Assembly: GCA_963662155.1 (NCBI GenBank)
Contig: OY759263.1
Location: forward strand, 44,910,002-44,974,001
DNA from: Lamellibrachia columna
Lineage: Eukaryota; Annelida; Polychaeta; Sabellida; Siboglinidae
Direction: 5' to 3'
DNA length: 64,000 nt
This document shows, one piece after another, positions 1-8,952 of the stretch. Numbering within the stretch: position 1 is the first letter of the stretch; each line of letters starts with the position of its first letter. Made by a program: the position numbers and the translations under genes. The notes below the pieces were generated by a model. It saw only the letters and a program-made list of their open reading frames with translations. It was not told the origin of the DNA and searched no databases.

Positions 1-277
1 ACCAGCCATACCTGAGTGAGAAAGGGTGCCGAATGCCCAGTTTTTCAACAACTCAGTACGGCGGTCGCCGAAGATCCATTGTTGTTAAGTTGAACAACAC
101 AGCCTCCACCAGCTTCACGTGTTCGTGATCGGAAGCTTCTACGCGGGCGTCGAGAGTAGGAACTTTCTGTCCAACTCGAATTACGCCCGGTTCTCTAACT
201 TTCCCATCTCGGTGTCTCCGGAGAGTCGACGCTGGGATGTTTCTTTCGCGGCTGACTTGCTTTAATGCAACTCCTTT
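1..277 (-). pseudogene. pogo/Tigger-type transposase N-terminal fragment
   Basis: The minus-strand reading from 277 resembles the Psq/CENP-B-type helix-turn-helix DNA-binding region of pogo/Tigger transposases: a Lys-Gln-Val-Ser-Arg-Glu-Arg segment, then IPASTLRRH, then the linker ending in LTTMDLRR. A splice-acceptor-like pyrimidine tract ending in CAG lies just upstream at 278-290, so translation may enter here from an intron. The frame has an in-frame TGA at 53-55, after which residues typical of the family (EKLGIRHPF) continue to the window edge. The catalytic DDE domain would lie beyond position 1. Seen: frame and motifs. Inferred: family assignment, by pattern only. The stop marks it as a relic or as bearing a sequence error. 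Confidence 0.5.
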
Positions 278-1009
278 CTGGAAACAAGGACATTGAATAA
301 GCTGTAAACACATAGGCAGGTATTATACTGGAGCTCAAACACCCCATGTATACACCCACGTGTGAACTTATATCTTTATACATGTGCATGAAGCAAAATT
401 TATGCAAACAAGACAATATTATGCAAAATGTTGTAAGTTGTATGTTGGTCTTTTTGACACATAAAATTTTGGGCAGATTTTGGGTAAGCTTCTGATTGGT
501 CGAACTTTCAAATGGAGCGTTCTGATTGGTCGTGCACTTATTGCCGCCAGAGGACGCCACGGACAATCCCCTATTATCGCTCAAATTGGCATATTTTGGG
601 TAAGCATTTGATTGGTCGAGAGCAGTTTCACCGCCAGGGGGCGCTACAAGTCAATTGTGTCGACGGTTCTGATTGGTCGAGAGCCGTCACGTGACATATG
701 ACGTCACAGCTCATTTGCATAAATTAGCATCAATTGCACCCTTTTGTGGTGAAACCGCGATGATACGGTCACCGGGAGGCGCTGCTACGAGTAAAATGTG
801 TCGACGGTTCTGATTGGTCGAGAGCAGTCACGTGACTTATGACGTTACAGCTCTTCATTTACATACCACGTGACCTCTCTATGGAGGCTGCCATATTGAT
901 TTGCGCTGATACGATCGTCAGAGGGCGCTTGCGACGTTTCAGGTGAACCTGGGTGATATGGTCACCAAGAGGCGCTCTCCTGGGTGATACAGACGTCAGA
1001 GAGGGGTTT
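278..1009. repeat. Gene-free flank with repeated sequence blocks
   Basis: No gene is recognised. From about 490 onward, blocks containing CTGATTGGTCGAGAGC, a G-rich CCAGGGGGCGC-like core and CACGTGAC recur at roughly 490-560, 600-700 and 780-870. Further GGCGC-containing variants lie near 915, 965 and 1035. The blocks share orientation but not exact spacing, so they are degenerate direct repeats rather than a clean tandem array. A similar block is seen near 19080-19135, on the other side of the Polinton-like genes. Confidence 0.5.
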
Positions 1010-1869
1010 CAGGTGAGCCCGGGTGATAAGGTCGCCAAGGGGCGTGGCGACTGTTCTCATGGGTTGAATGCATGCACGTGACCTTGTTTCTTGCGCACGC
1101 ACAGCATGCACACAGCCTTAGTGACCGTGTTGCGCTCGCTTCTGTTTCCGGTTGGGCGAGCGGCTCCTAATTCACCTACTCCGCACCTCCCAACCGTACA
1201 GTGTCGACGATTTGTATATAACCATAGCCGAGTCGTTGCAGTCGATCGTGTGGTATCCATAAGTTCTACGCGTGTTTGCTTATAGGCATAAAAAGCGAAC
1301 TTGTATTTTGCAGTTCCCGTGTATTAGAATCACGTCCATTTACGGGCGAATGGTTGTTCTAACGCGTGTTTAGGAGGACGTTACGGTTACATAATGCTAG
1401 TTTTCCGAACCCTTCTGTATGAATTGAACCGGTTTCATGTAGTTTTTTTCTTCTTTTTTGGAACGTTCAAACGACGTCATGGAATTTTCCACGCTCACGA
1501 AAAGAAACACGATCCCACATTTTCACCCTGCTAGCAGACTGAAACCTAGCGGACGAATGTTCGTGCATGCAGCGGGAAAAACGTAGCCGTGCATGTAAGC
1601 TATACGACGCATATCGCATCATTGCATTACATCGAGAACTTTTCGACGTATGTCGTTTCACGTCGGCACCAACATGTCGCCTATTTCACCACGAGTCTGC
1701 ATAAACACAGCGAGGTCAAAAGTTCAAAAGGTCAACAATGCATAAACACCGCCGCACCTGCAAATTGTGTGTCTTACGCCAGCTGCATGTCCTTGTTTGG
1801 TATTGTTCTGCATGCTGTGCACGTGATGTTCACGTGCTACGCGCGTGCTGTCCACGTGTTGTGCGCCAG

Positions 1870-1899
1870 AACCGGTTCAAACCGGTTCAAACCGGTTTA
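1870..1899. repeat. Triple 10-bp repeat of palindromic AACCGGTT (left arm)
   Basis: Three consecutive 10-bp units each carry the self-complementary octamer AACCGGTT. The mirror copy is at 6451-6480. Regularly spaced palindromic octamers look like a dimeric protein-binding cluster, though none is identified. Confidence 0.6.
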
Positions 1900-1908
1900 A
1901 ACTGCGAT

Positions 1909-2118
1909 TAAGAGACGAACACTGGTAATATTGACAATTTGGACCTGTTGTGAAAGCCACAACGCGACCAAACGGTGCGATTAAGAGACGAACACTGGTA
2001 ATATTGACAATGTGGACATGTTGTGAAAGCCGCAACGCGCCCAAAGGGTGCGACTAAAAGACGAACACTGGTAATATTGACAATGTGGGCCTGTTGTGAA
2101 AGCCACAACGCGTCCAAT
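1909..2118. repeat. 73-bp tandem repeat, three copies (left arm, outer)
   Basis: Units start with GATTAAGAGACGAACACTGG and continue through TAATATTGACAATGTGGAC to AACGCGTCCAAAGGGTGC. The period is about 73 bp. The mirror copies lie at about 6310-6450. Confidence 0.85.
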
Positions 2119-2385
2119 GGAAGTCTGCAATATGTGACATGCATGGAGACATTGACCACCATGTGATGAACGAAGTCATGGAATTTTCCATAACACCGCG
2201 AGGTCAAAAGGTCAAAAGATCAAGGTCAAACCAGTTTCTCCCGCGAAATGTGTCCAGGCACATTGAAATTTCATGCGTCTCGACGTTTCTCACATTTCTC
2301 ACACACTTATTTCTATCTCATTTTGCCTATACTGCCAGGCTATAGGAAAAAAACCCAGAAAAAAGTGCATCGTCAGCAAACTTTC

Positions 2386-2623
2386 AGGGTAAACTGTAGG
2401 AGGTATGGGTAAATTGTAGGAATTATGTATAAACTGTAGGAGTTATGTGTAAACTGTAGGAATTATATATAAACTGTAGGAGTTATGGGTAAACTGTAGG
2501 AATTATGGGTAAACTTTAGGAGTTATGGGTAACCTGTAGGAATTATGGGTAAACTGTAGGAGTTATGGTAAACTGCAGGAGGTATGATCAATTGTAGTTA
2601 CGGGTAAACTGTAGGAGGTAGAT
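2386..2623. repeat. About 20-bp tandem repeat (GTAAACTGTAGGAGTTATGG), left arm
   Basis: Roughly twelve units alternate AGGAGTTATGG and AGGAATTATGG versions. The reverse-complement array is at about 5786-6035. Confidence 0.85.
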
Positions 2624-3465
2624 TAAGAGACGAACACTGGTAATATTGACAATGTGGACATGTTGTGAAAGCCGTGACGCGTCGAAAGGGTACGATTAAG
2701 AGACGAACACTGGTAATATTGACAACGTGGACATGTTGTGAAAGCCGCAACGCGTCCAAAGGGTACGATTAATAGACGAACACTGGTAATATTGACAATG
2801 TAAACATATTGTGAAAGCCGTGACGCTTCCAAAGGGTGCGATTAAGAGACGAACACTGGTAATATTGACAATGTGGACCTGTTGCGAAAGCCGTGACGCA
2901 CCCAAAGGGTGAGATTAAGAGACGAACACTGGTAATATTGACAATGTGGACATGTTGTGAAAGCCGTAATGCGTCCAAAGATTGCGATTAAGAAACGAAC
3001 ACTGGTAATATTGACAATGTGGACATGTTGTGAAAGCCGCAATGCGCCCAAAGGGTGCGATTAAGAGACGAACACAGGTAATATTGACAATGTGGACATG
3101 ATGTGAAAGCCGCAATGCGTCCAAAGGGTACGATTAAGAGACGAACACTGGTAATATTGACAATGTGGACATGTCGTGAAAGCCGCAATGCGTCCAAAGG
3201 GTAAGATTAAGAGACGAACACTGGTAATATTGACAATGTGGACATGTTGTGAAAGCCGCAACGCGCCTAAAGGGTGCGATTAAGAGACGAACGCTGGTAA
3301 TATTGACAATGTGGGCATGTTGTGAAAGCCGCAACGCGCCCAAAGAGTGCGATGAAGAGACGAACACTGGTAATATTGACAATGTTGACATGTGAAAGTC
3401 GTAACATGTCCAAAGGGTGCAATTAAGAGACGAACACTGGTAATATTGACAATGTGGACATGTTG
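2624..3465. repeat. 73-bp tandem repeat, about 11.5 copies (left arm, main)
   Basis: This uses the same unit as 1909-2118. Because 73 is not a multiple of three, the array yields staggered, near-identical short ORFs on the minus strand that are by-products of the repeat. Units differ by scattered substitutions (GCAACGCG, GTGACGCG, GTAATGCG variants). The mirror array is at 4853-5785. Confidence 0.9.
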
Positions 3466-3875
3466 AGCTTCAAGTTTTGTATGACAATGTCCTGTTTTCT
3501 TCAAATTTTGTGTGACAATGTCTTGTTTTCTTCAAGTTTTCTTCTTGTTTTCTTCAAGTTGTGCGACAATGTCTTGTTTTCTTCAAGTTTTGTGTGACAA
3601 TGTCTTGTTTTCTTCAAGTTGTGTGTCACAAGGTCTTGTTTTCTTCAAGTTTTGTGTGACAATGTCTTGTTTTCTTCAAGTTTTGTGTGATAATGTCTTG
3701 TTTTCTTCAAGTTGTGTATGACAATGTCTTGTTTTCTTCAAGTTTTGTGTGACAATGTTTTGTTTTCTTCAAGTTTTGTATGACAATGTCTTGTTTTCTT
3801 CAAGTTTTGTATGACAATGTCTTGTTTTCTTCAAGTGTTGTGACAATGTCTTGTTTTCTTCAAGTTTTTTTACAT
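3466..3875. repeat. About 29-bp tandem repeat (TGTGACAATGTCTTGTTTTC), left arm
   Basis: Around fourteen units of TTGTGTGACAATGTCTTG followed by TTTTCTTCAAG run up to the central hairpin. The inverted counterpart is at 4096-4852 and has about twice as many units. Confidence 0.9.
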
Positions 3876-4040
3876 TGGTCAGCCACTGTTGGTAGACTTT
3901 GACTTGTGCGCTCCCACTCGTCTTTTCTTTTTGACATTGGTGAGGTACTGTTGGTGAACTTTGGCTCACCAATGTCAAAAAGACAAGACGAGTGGGAGCG
4001 CACAAGTCAAAGTCTACCAACAGTGGCTGACCAATGTCAA
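3876..4040. repeat. Central hairpin of the palindrome
   Basis: The stem runs from about 3878 to 3945 and pairs with 3966-4038. It contains CTTGTGCGCTCCCACTCGTC and its complement, and ends in ACATTGGT/ACCAATGT. The loop between the arms is about 20 nt. A partial extra copy of the right stem follows at 4036-4095. This is the symmetry centre of the whole 6.3-kb structure. Confidence 0.9.
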
Positions 4041-4095
4041 AAAAGACAAGACGAGTGGGAGCGCACAAGTTAAAGTCCGCCAACAGTGACTGACC

Positions 4096-4852
4096 AATGT
4101 CAAAAAACTTGAAGAAAACAAGACATTGTCAAACAAAACTTGAAGAAAACAAAACATTGTCATACAAAACTTGAAGAAAACAAGACATTGTCATACAAAA
4201 CTTGAAGAAAACAAGACATTGTCACAGAACATTTGAATAAAACAAAACATTGTCATACAAAACTTGAAGAAAACAAGACATTGTCATACAAAACTTGAAG
4301 GAAACAAAACATTGTCACACAAAACTTGAAGAAAACAATACCTTGTGGCACACAACTTGAAGAAAACAAGACATTATCACACAAAACTTGAAGAAAACAA
4401 TACCTTGTGACACACAACTTGAAGAAAACAAGACATTGTCATACAAAACTTTAAGAAAACAAGATATTGTCACACAAAACTTGAAGAAAACAAGACATTG
4501 TCATACACAACTTGAAGAAAACAAGACCTTGTGACACACAACTTGAAGAAAACAAGACATTATCACACAAAACTTGAAGAAAACAAGACATTGTCACACA
4601 AAACTTGAAGAAAACAAGACATTGTTATACAAAACTTGAAGAAAACAAGACATTGTCATACACAACTTGAAGAAAACAAGATATTGTCATACGAAACTTG
4701 AAGAAAACAAGACACTGTCACACAAAATTTGAAGAAAACAATACATTGTCATACACAACTTGAAGAAAACAAGACATTGTCATACGAAACTTGAAGAAAA
4801 CAAGACATTGTCACACAAAACTTGAAGAAAACAAGGCATTGTCATACAAAAC
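4096..4852. repeat. About 29-bp tandem repeat (AACTTGAAGAAAACAAGACA), right arm
   Basis: This is the reverse complement of the array at 3466-3875, expanded to roughly 26 units. Unit variants differ in the CACAC/ATACA stretch. Confidence 0.9.
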
Positions 4853-5785
4853 TTGAAGCACAACATGTCGACATTGTCAATATTACCAGTGTTCGTCTCA
4901 CAATTGCACCCTTTGGACACGTTACGACTTTCACAACATGTCCACATTGTCAATATTACCAGTGTTCGTCTCTTCATCGCACCCTTTGGGAGCGTTGTGG
5001 CTTTCACAACAGGTCCTCATTGTCAATATTACCAGTGTTCGTCTCTTCATCGCATCCTTTGGGCGCGTTGCGGCTTTCACAACAGGTCCACATTGTCAAT
5101 ATTACCAGTGTTCGTCTCTTAATCGTACCCTTTGGACGCGTTACGGCTTTCACAACAGGTCCACCTTGTCAATATTACCAGTGTTCGTCTCTTAATCGCC
5201 CTCCTTGGACGCGTTACGGCTTTCACAACATGTCCACATTGTCAATATTACCAGTGTTCGTCTCTTAATCTCACCCTTTGGGTGCGTCACGGCTTTCACA
5301 ACAGGTCCACATTGTCAATATTACCAGTGTTCGTCTCTTAATCGCACCCTTTGGAAGCGTCACGGCTTTCACAACATGTTCACATTGTTAATATTACCAG
5401 TGTTCGTCTCTTAATCGCATGCTTTGTGCTCGTCACGGCTTTCACAACATGTCCACATTGTCAATATTACCAGTGTTCGTCTCTTAATCGCACCCTTTGG
5501 ACGCGTCGCAGCTTTCACAACATGTCCACGTTGTCAATATTACCAGTGTTCGTCTCTTAATCGCACCCTTTAGACGCGTCACGACTTTCACAACATGTCC
5601 ACATTGTAAATATTACCAGTGTTCGTCTCTTAATCGCACCCTTTGGAGGCGTCTCGACTTTTTACAACATGTCCACATTGTCAATATTACCAGTGTTCGT
5701 CTCTTAGTCGAACCCTTTGGAAGCGTCACGGCTTTCACAACATGTCCACATTGTCAATATTACCAGTGGTCGTCTCTTAATCTAC
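4853..5785. repeat. 73-bp tandem repeat, about 12.5 copies (right arm, main)
   Basis: This is the inverted counterpart of 2624-3465, with units running TGTCAATATTACCAGTGTTC then GTCTCTTAATCGCACCC. Copy number exceeds that of the left arm by about one. Confidence 0.9.
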
Positions 5786-6035
5786 CTCCTACAGTTTACC
5801 CTTAACTACAATTGATCATACCTCCTGCAGTTTACCCGTAACTCCTACAATTTACCCATAACTCCTACAGTTTACCCATAATTCCTACAGTTTACCCATA
5901 ACTCCTACAGTTTACCCATAATTCCTACAGATTACCCATAACTCCTACAGTTTATATATAATTCCTACAGTTTACCTTTACCTCCTACAGTTTACCCATA
6001 TTTCCTACAATTTACCCATACCTCCTACAGTTTAC
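5786..6035. repeat. About 20-bp tandem repeat (right arm)
   Basis: This is the inverted counterpart of 2386-2623: CCTACAGTTTACCCATAACT and variants, about twelve units. Confidence 0.85.
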
Positions 6036-6309
6036 CCTGAAAGTTTGCTGACGATGCACTTTTTTCTGGGTTTTTTTCCTGTAACCTGGCAGTATACCAA
6101 AATGAGATAGAAATAAGTGTGTGAGAAATGTGAGAAACGTCGAGACGCATGAAATTTCAATGTGCCTGGACACATTTCGCGGGAGAAACTGGTTTGACCT
6201 TGATCTTTTGACCTTTTGACCTCGCGGTGTTATGGAAAATTCCATGACTTCGTTCATCACATGGTGGTCAATGTCTCCATGCATGTCACATATTGCAGAC
6301 TTCCATTGG

Positions 6310-6450
6310 ACGCGTTGTGGCTTTCACAACAGGTCCACATTGTCAATATTACCAGTGTTCGTCTTTTAATCGCACCCTTTGGGCGCGTTGCGGCTTTCAC
6401 AACAAGTCCAAATTGTCAATATTACCAGTGTTCGTCTCTTAATCGCAGTT
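6310..6450. repeat. 73-bp tandem repeat, two copies (right arm, inner to INT)
   Basis: This is the mirror of 1909-2118 with one unit fewer. It ends at the AACCGGTT cluster. Confidence 0.85.
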
Positions 6451-6480
6451 TAAACCGGTTTGAACCGGTTTGAACCGGAT
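6451..6480. repeat. Triple 10-bp repeat of palindromic AACCGGTT (right arm)
   Basis: This is the inverted counterpart of 1870-1899 with the same 10-bp spacing of AACCGGTT. It borders the inner 73-bp repeat copies in both arms. Confidence 0.6.
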
Positions 6481-7277
6481 CTGGCGCACAACACGTGCAC
6501 AGCACGCGGACATGCAGCTGGCGTAAGACACACACAACTCGCAGGTGCGGCGGTGTTTATACATTGTTGACCTTTTGACCTCGCGGTGTTTACGCAGACT
6601 CGTGGTGAAATAGGCGATATGTAGATGTCGACGCGAAACGACATACGTCGAAAAGTTCTCGATATAATGCAATGATGCGATATGCGTCGTATAGCTTACA
6701 TGCACGGCTACGTTTTTCCCGCTGCATGCACGAATATTCGTCCGCTAGGTTTCAGTCTGCTAGCAGGGTGAAAATGTGGGATCGTGTTTCTTTTCGTGAC
6801 CGTGAAAAATTCCATGACGTCGTTCGAAAGTTCCAGAAAACAAGAAACAAACTACATGAAACCGGTTCAATTCATACAGAAGGGTTCGGAAAACTAGCAT
6901 TATGTAACCGTAACATCCTCCTAAACACGCGTTAGAACAACCATTCGCCCGTAAATGGACGCGATTCTAATACACGGGAACTGCAAAATACGCGTTCGCT
7001 TTTTATGCCTATAAGCAAACACGCGTAGAACTCATGGATACCACATGATCGACTGCAACGACTCGGCCATGGTTATATACAAATCTTCGACACTGTACGG
7101 TTGGTACGTGCGGAGTAGGTGAATTAGGAGCCGCTCGCGCAACCGGAAACAGAAGCGAGCGTAACACGGTCACTAAGGCTATGTGCATGTTGAGCGTGCG
7201 CAAGAAACAAGGTCACGTGCATGCATTCAACCCATGAGAACAGTCGCCACGCCCCTTGGCGACCTTATCACCTGCCC

Positions 7278-7529
7278 ATGGAGTTGGTCGGTAACGTCGC
7301 GAGAAGAACCTACATACGTCAGGCGACGACGACGACGACACCCACTCCAGGTCGCCGTCGTCGAGCACCGGCTACTCCTCGCTCTGGTGGTGTGGGTAGT
7401 GCACGAAGATCGCTCAGTTGTACACCCCTCGCTCGTCGACGCAGTCAGATGGAACATTCCATGCTCACCCCACCTCCAGAACGTCGACGCAAGGCTTTGG
7501 CGTCATTGGCTAGTTGGGAAGACATTTAA
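7278..7529 (+). CDS. Small Arg-rich basic ORF beside the Polinton integrase
   Basis: An 83-codon ORF begins at the first ATG outside the palindrome; the same frame also opens upstream from an ATG at 7221 inside the arm. The product is very basic (GRRRR, ARRS, ARRR, ERRRK clusters), has a Thr/Pro tract and ends in ASWEDI. No family is recognised. Adenoviruses and some Polintons encode small basic DNA-condensing core proteins, so that role is possible, but it is inferred from composition and position only. It is the first of four closely packed plus-strand ORFs leading into the integrase. Confidence 0.4.
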   Translation: MELVGNVARRTYIRQATTTTTPTPGRRRRAPATPRSGGVGSARRSLSCTPLARRRSQMEHSMLTPPPERRRKALASLASWEDI

Positions 7530-7568
7530 GACGGTGCGGCACGTGTCCATAACATAGTGTGCGCTACG

Positions 7569-7703
7569 ATGTCGAGCGATCCACAGGACACGTACCGTTC
7601 CGTCGTCGTTGCGATATTTTGCGGTGGACTTTACTTGCTTGCTGACGGTATAGCCCGAATTCTTATACTACAGTCCCTATTCCGGGTATGGTTTCACTAC
7701 TAG
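7569..7703 (+). CDS. 44-aa hydrophobic micro-ORF
   Basis: An ATG at 7569 opens a 44-residue product with a polar N-terminus (MSSDPQDTYRS) and one hydrophobic stretch from about residue 11 to 37 (VVVAIFCGGLYLLADG followed by ARILIL), which could be a single membrane segment. Its last 16 bases overlap the next ORF. No family is recognised. Small membrane proteins are common in compact viral genomes, so the context supports it weakly. Confidence 0.35.
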   Translation: MSSDPQDTYRSVVVAIFCGGLYLLADGIARILILQSLFRVWFHY

Positions 7704-7840
7704 ATTATCGGTCATTCGTCATCGTTGTGGGTGTCGTAGTGGGGGATATGGTGTACGTCAGCGTACTCGTCGTCACTCGTCAAGAACCGTGCTGCGGAGT
7801 CAACGTCACAACCACCACCAATCCATCGGAACTCTTTTAA
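7688..7840 (+). CDS. 50-aa hydrophobic micro-ORF ending on the integrase start
   Basis: An ATG at 7688 opens 50 codons. The product is Val-rich and hydrophobic at residues 9-29, followed by QEPCCGVN and a Thr tract. Its TAA shares one base with the proposed integrase ATG (the string TAATG at 7838-7842). The alternative frame through the same DNA, contiguous with the integrase upstream to a TAG at about 7650, is Arg/Gly-rich (GGYGVRQRTRRH) and lacks an ATG. One of the two frames may be the genuine one, the Arg/Gly-rich one resembling small core peptides of adenovirus-like elements. Unresolved. Confidence 0.3.
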   Translation: MVSLLDYRSFVIVVGVVVGDMVYVSVLVVTRQEPCCGVNVTTTTNPSELF

Positions 7841-8952
7841 TGACGCCGAGGAAAGAACAACCGCTGAGGTCGGTCTACTTCGATCCGACAAGGGTAGGTA
7901 GTTACGGTGGAGTCGATGCTTTGCGACGCGTCACGCGCATGCCACGAAAAATGGTCGAAAAATGGTTGTCGGAACAGGACGCCTATACCCTACACAAACC
8001 GGCGAGACGTCATTTCAGGAGACGACGCGTCATCGTGGGTGGTCGACATCAGCAGTGGCAGGCCGATCTCGTCGACCTGTCGAATTTAAAAAAAGACAAA
8101 GACGGTATGACCTTTCTCCTCACGGTGATCGACGCTTTCTCGAAGGTGGCTCAGTGTGTTCCCATGAAGAACAAGTCCGCGCCGCCGTTGGTAGCAGCGC
8201 TCTCAACCGTGTTCACCAACGATTGGCCACCTACGTTGCAGACCGATCAAGGACTGGAATTTCTGAATAAATCCGTTCAGACTCAATTGCAGGAATACGG
8301 CATCCATCACTTTTCCACGCACAACGCGGAGACGAAGGCGAGCATCGTGGAAAGATTCAACAGAACGTTGAAAACGCGCATGTGGCGACACTTCACGAAA
8401 CATCAGACGTGGCGATACATCGACGTCCTTCAGGACTTGGTGCGATCGTACAACAACACCCCCCACCGCAGCATCGGTATGGCTCCGTCACAGGTAAGTG
8501 CAAAGAACCAGGAAAAGGTGTGGCAGCGTCTGTACGGACACGACGGTAAGGGCGTGCCCAAGTTGCGTGTGTCGGATCGCGTGCGCATCAGCAAGTACAA
8601 AGGTAAGTTCGAAAAGGGCTACGCGGCGAATTGCAGCGAAGAGATGTTCACGATACACGAGGTTCATCCCTCCGATCCACCCGTGTACCGATTGAGGGAC
8701 GATCTCGGCGAAGTGCTGGACGGCACCTTCTACGAACTGGAACTGCAGAAGGTGTCGGTACCCGCTGATAAAATGTACCGCGTGGAAGCGGTACTGCAGC
8801 GTCGTAAGGTAGGTAGACGAACGGAGGCTTTGGTGAAATGGTTCGGCTACCCCTCCAAATTCAACAGCTGGATCGATGCCAAGGCACTCGTCCACTCCAC
8901 TATAAAGACTAGCAGCGCGTATGGTGACACTTCATTCATTCGTTTGGCGTAG
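7840..8952 (+). CDS. INT: Polinton/Maverick-type integrase with chromodomain
   Basis: This is a 370-residue retroviral-like (RVE) integrase. The catalytic triad is visible as D76 in WQADLVD, D136 in TDQGLEF and E171 in KASIVERFNRTLK. The context THNAETKASIVERF is characteristic of Polinton/Maverick integrases. A C-terminal chromodomain follows at about residues 313-351 (YRVEAVLQRRK to KWFGYPSKFNSW) and should bind methylated histone tails and steer integration. The N-terminal region (VYFDPTRVGSYGG) matches the family even though a classic HHCC zinc site is not evident. I chose the ATG at 7840; the frame is open further upstream but without an ATG. The reading frame is intact, unlike the facing polymerase. 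Its last 106 bases overlap the polymerase gene antisense. Confidence 0.93.
   Translation: MTPRKEQPLRSVYFDPTRVGSYGGVDALRRVTRMPRKMVEKWLSEQDAYTLHKPARRHFRRRRVIVGGRHQQWQADLVDLSNLKKDKDGMTFLLTVIDAFSKVAQCVPMKNKSAPPLVAALSTVFTNDWPPTLQTDQGLEFLNKSVQTQLQEYGIHHFSTHNAETKASIVERFNRTLKTRMWRHFTKHQTWRYIDVLQDLVRSYNNTPHRSIGMAPSQVSAKNQEKVWQRLYGHDGKGVPKLRVSDRVRISKYKGKFEKGYAANCSEEMFTIHEVHPSDPPVYRLRDDLGEVLDGTFYELELQKVSVPADKMYRVEAVLQRRKVGRRTEALVKWFGYPSKFNSWIDAKALVHSTIKTSSAYGDTSFIRLA

Larger units (their letters stand above)
1010..7275. repeat. Giant imperfect palindrome, about 3-kb arms
   Basis: The sequence from about 1010 rightward recurs as its reverse complement from about 7275 leftward. Matching landmarks are the GGCGACTGTTCTCATGGG block, a TATATAACC motif (about 1216 and 7072), the AACCGGTT cluster (1870 and 6451), the block around 2120-2390 (matched at 6030-6300), and three kinds of tandem array in mirror order. 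The arms meet at a hairpin near 3955. Divergence is low, mostly point changes and array copy-number differences; the right arm is about 300 bp longer. The right edge lies 3 bp before the first ORF of the Polinton-like gene block. It could be two element termini joined head to head, or a fold-back element. Confidence 0.9.

Noticed and set aside
2623..3504. Series of near-identical 66-85 aa ORFs on the minus strand (and matching ones at 4822-5805 +)
   Set aside because: They step by 73 bp with the tandem repeat and appear in staggered frames. This is a repeat by-product, not a gene family.
2624..5785. CRISPR array
   Set aside because: Units are contiguous diverging tandem repeats without unique spacers, and the DNA is eukaryotic.
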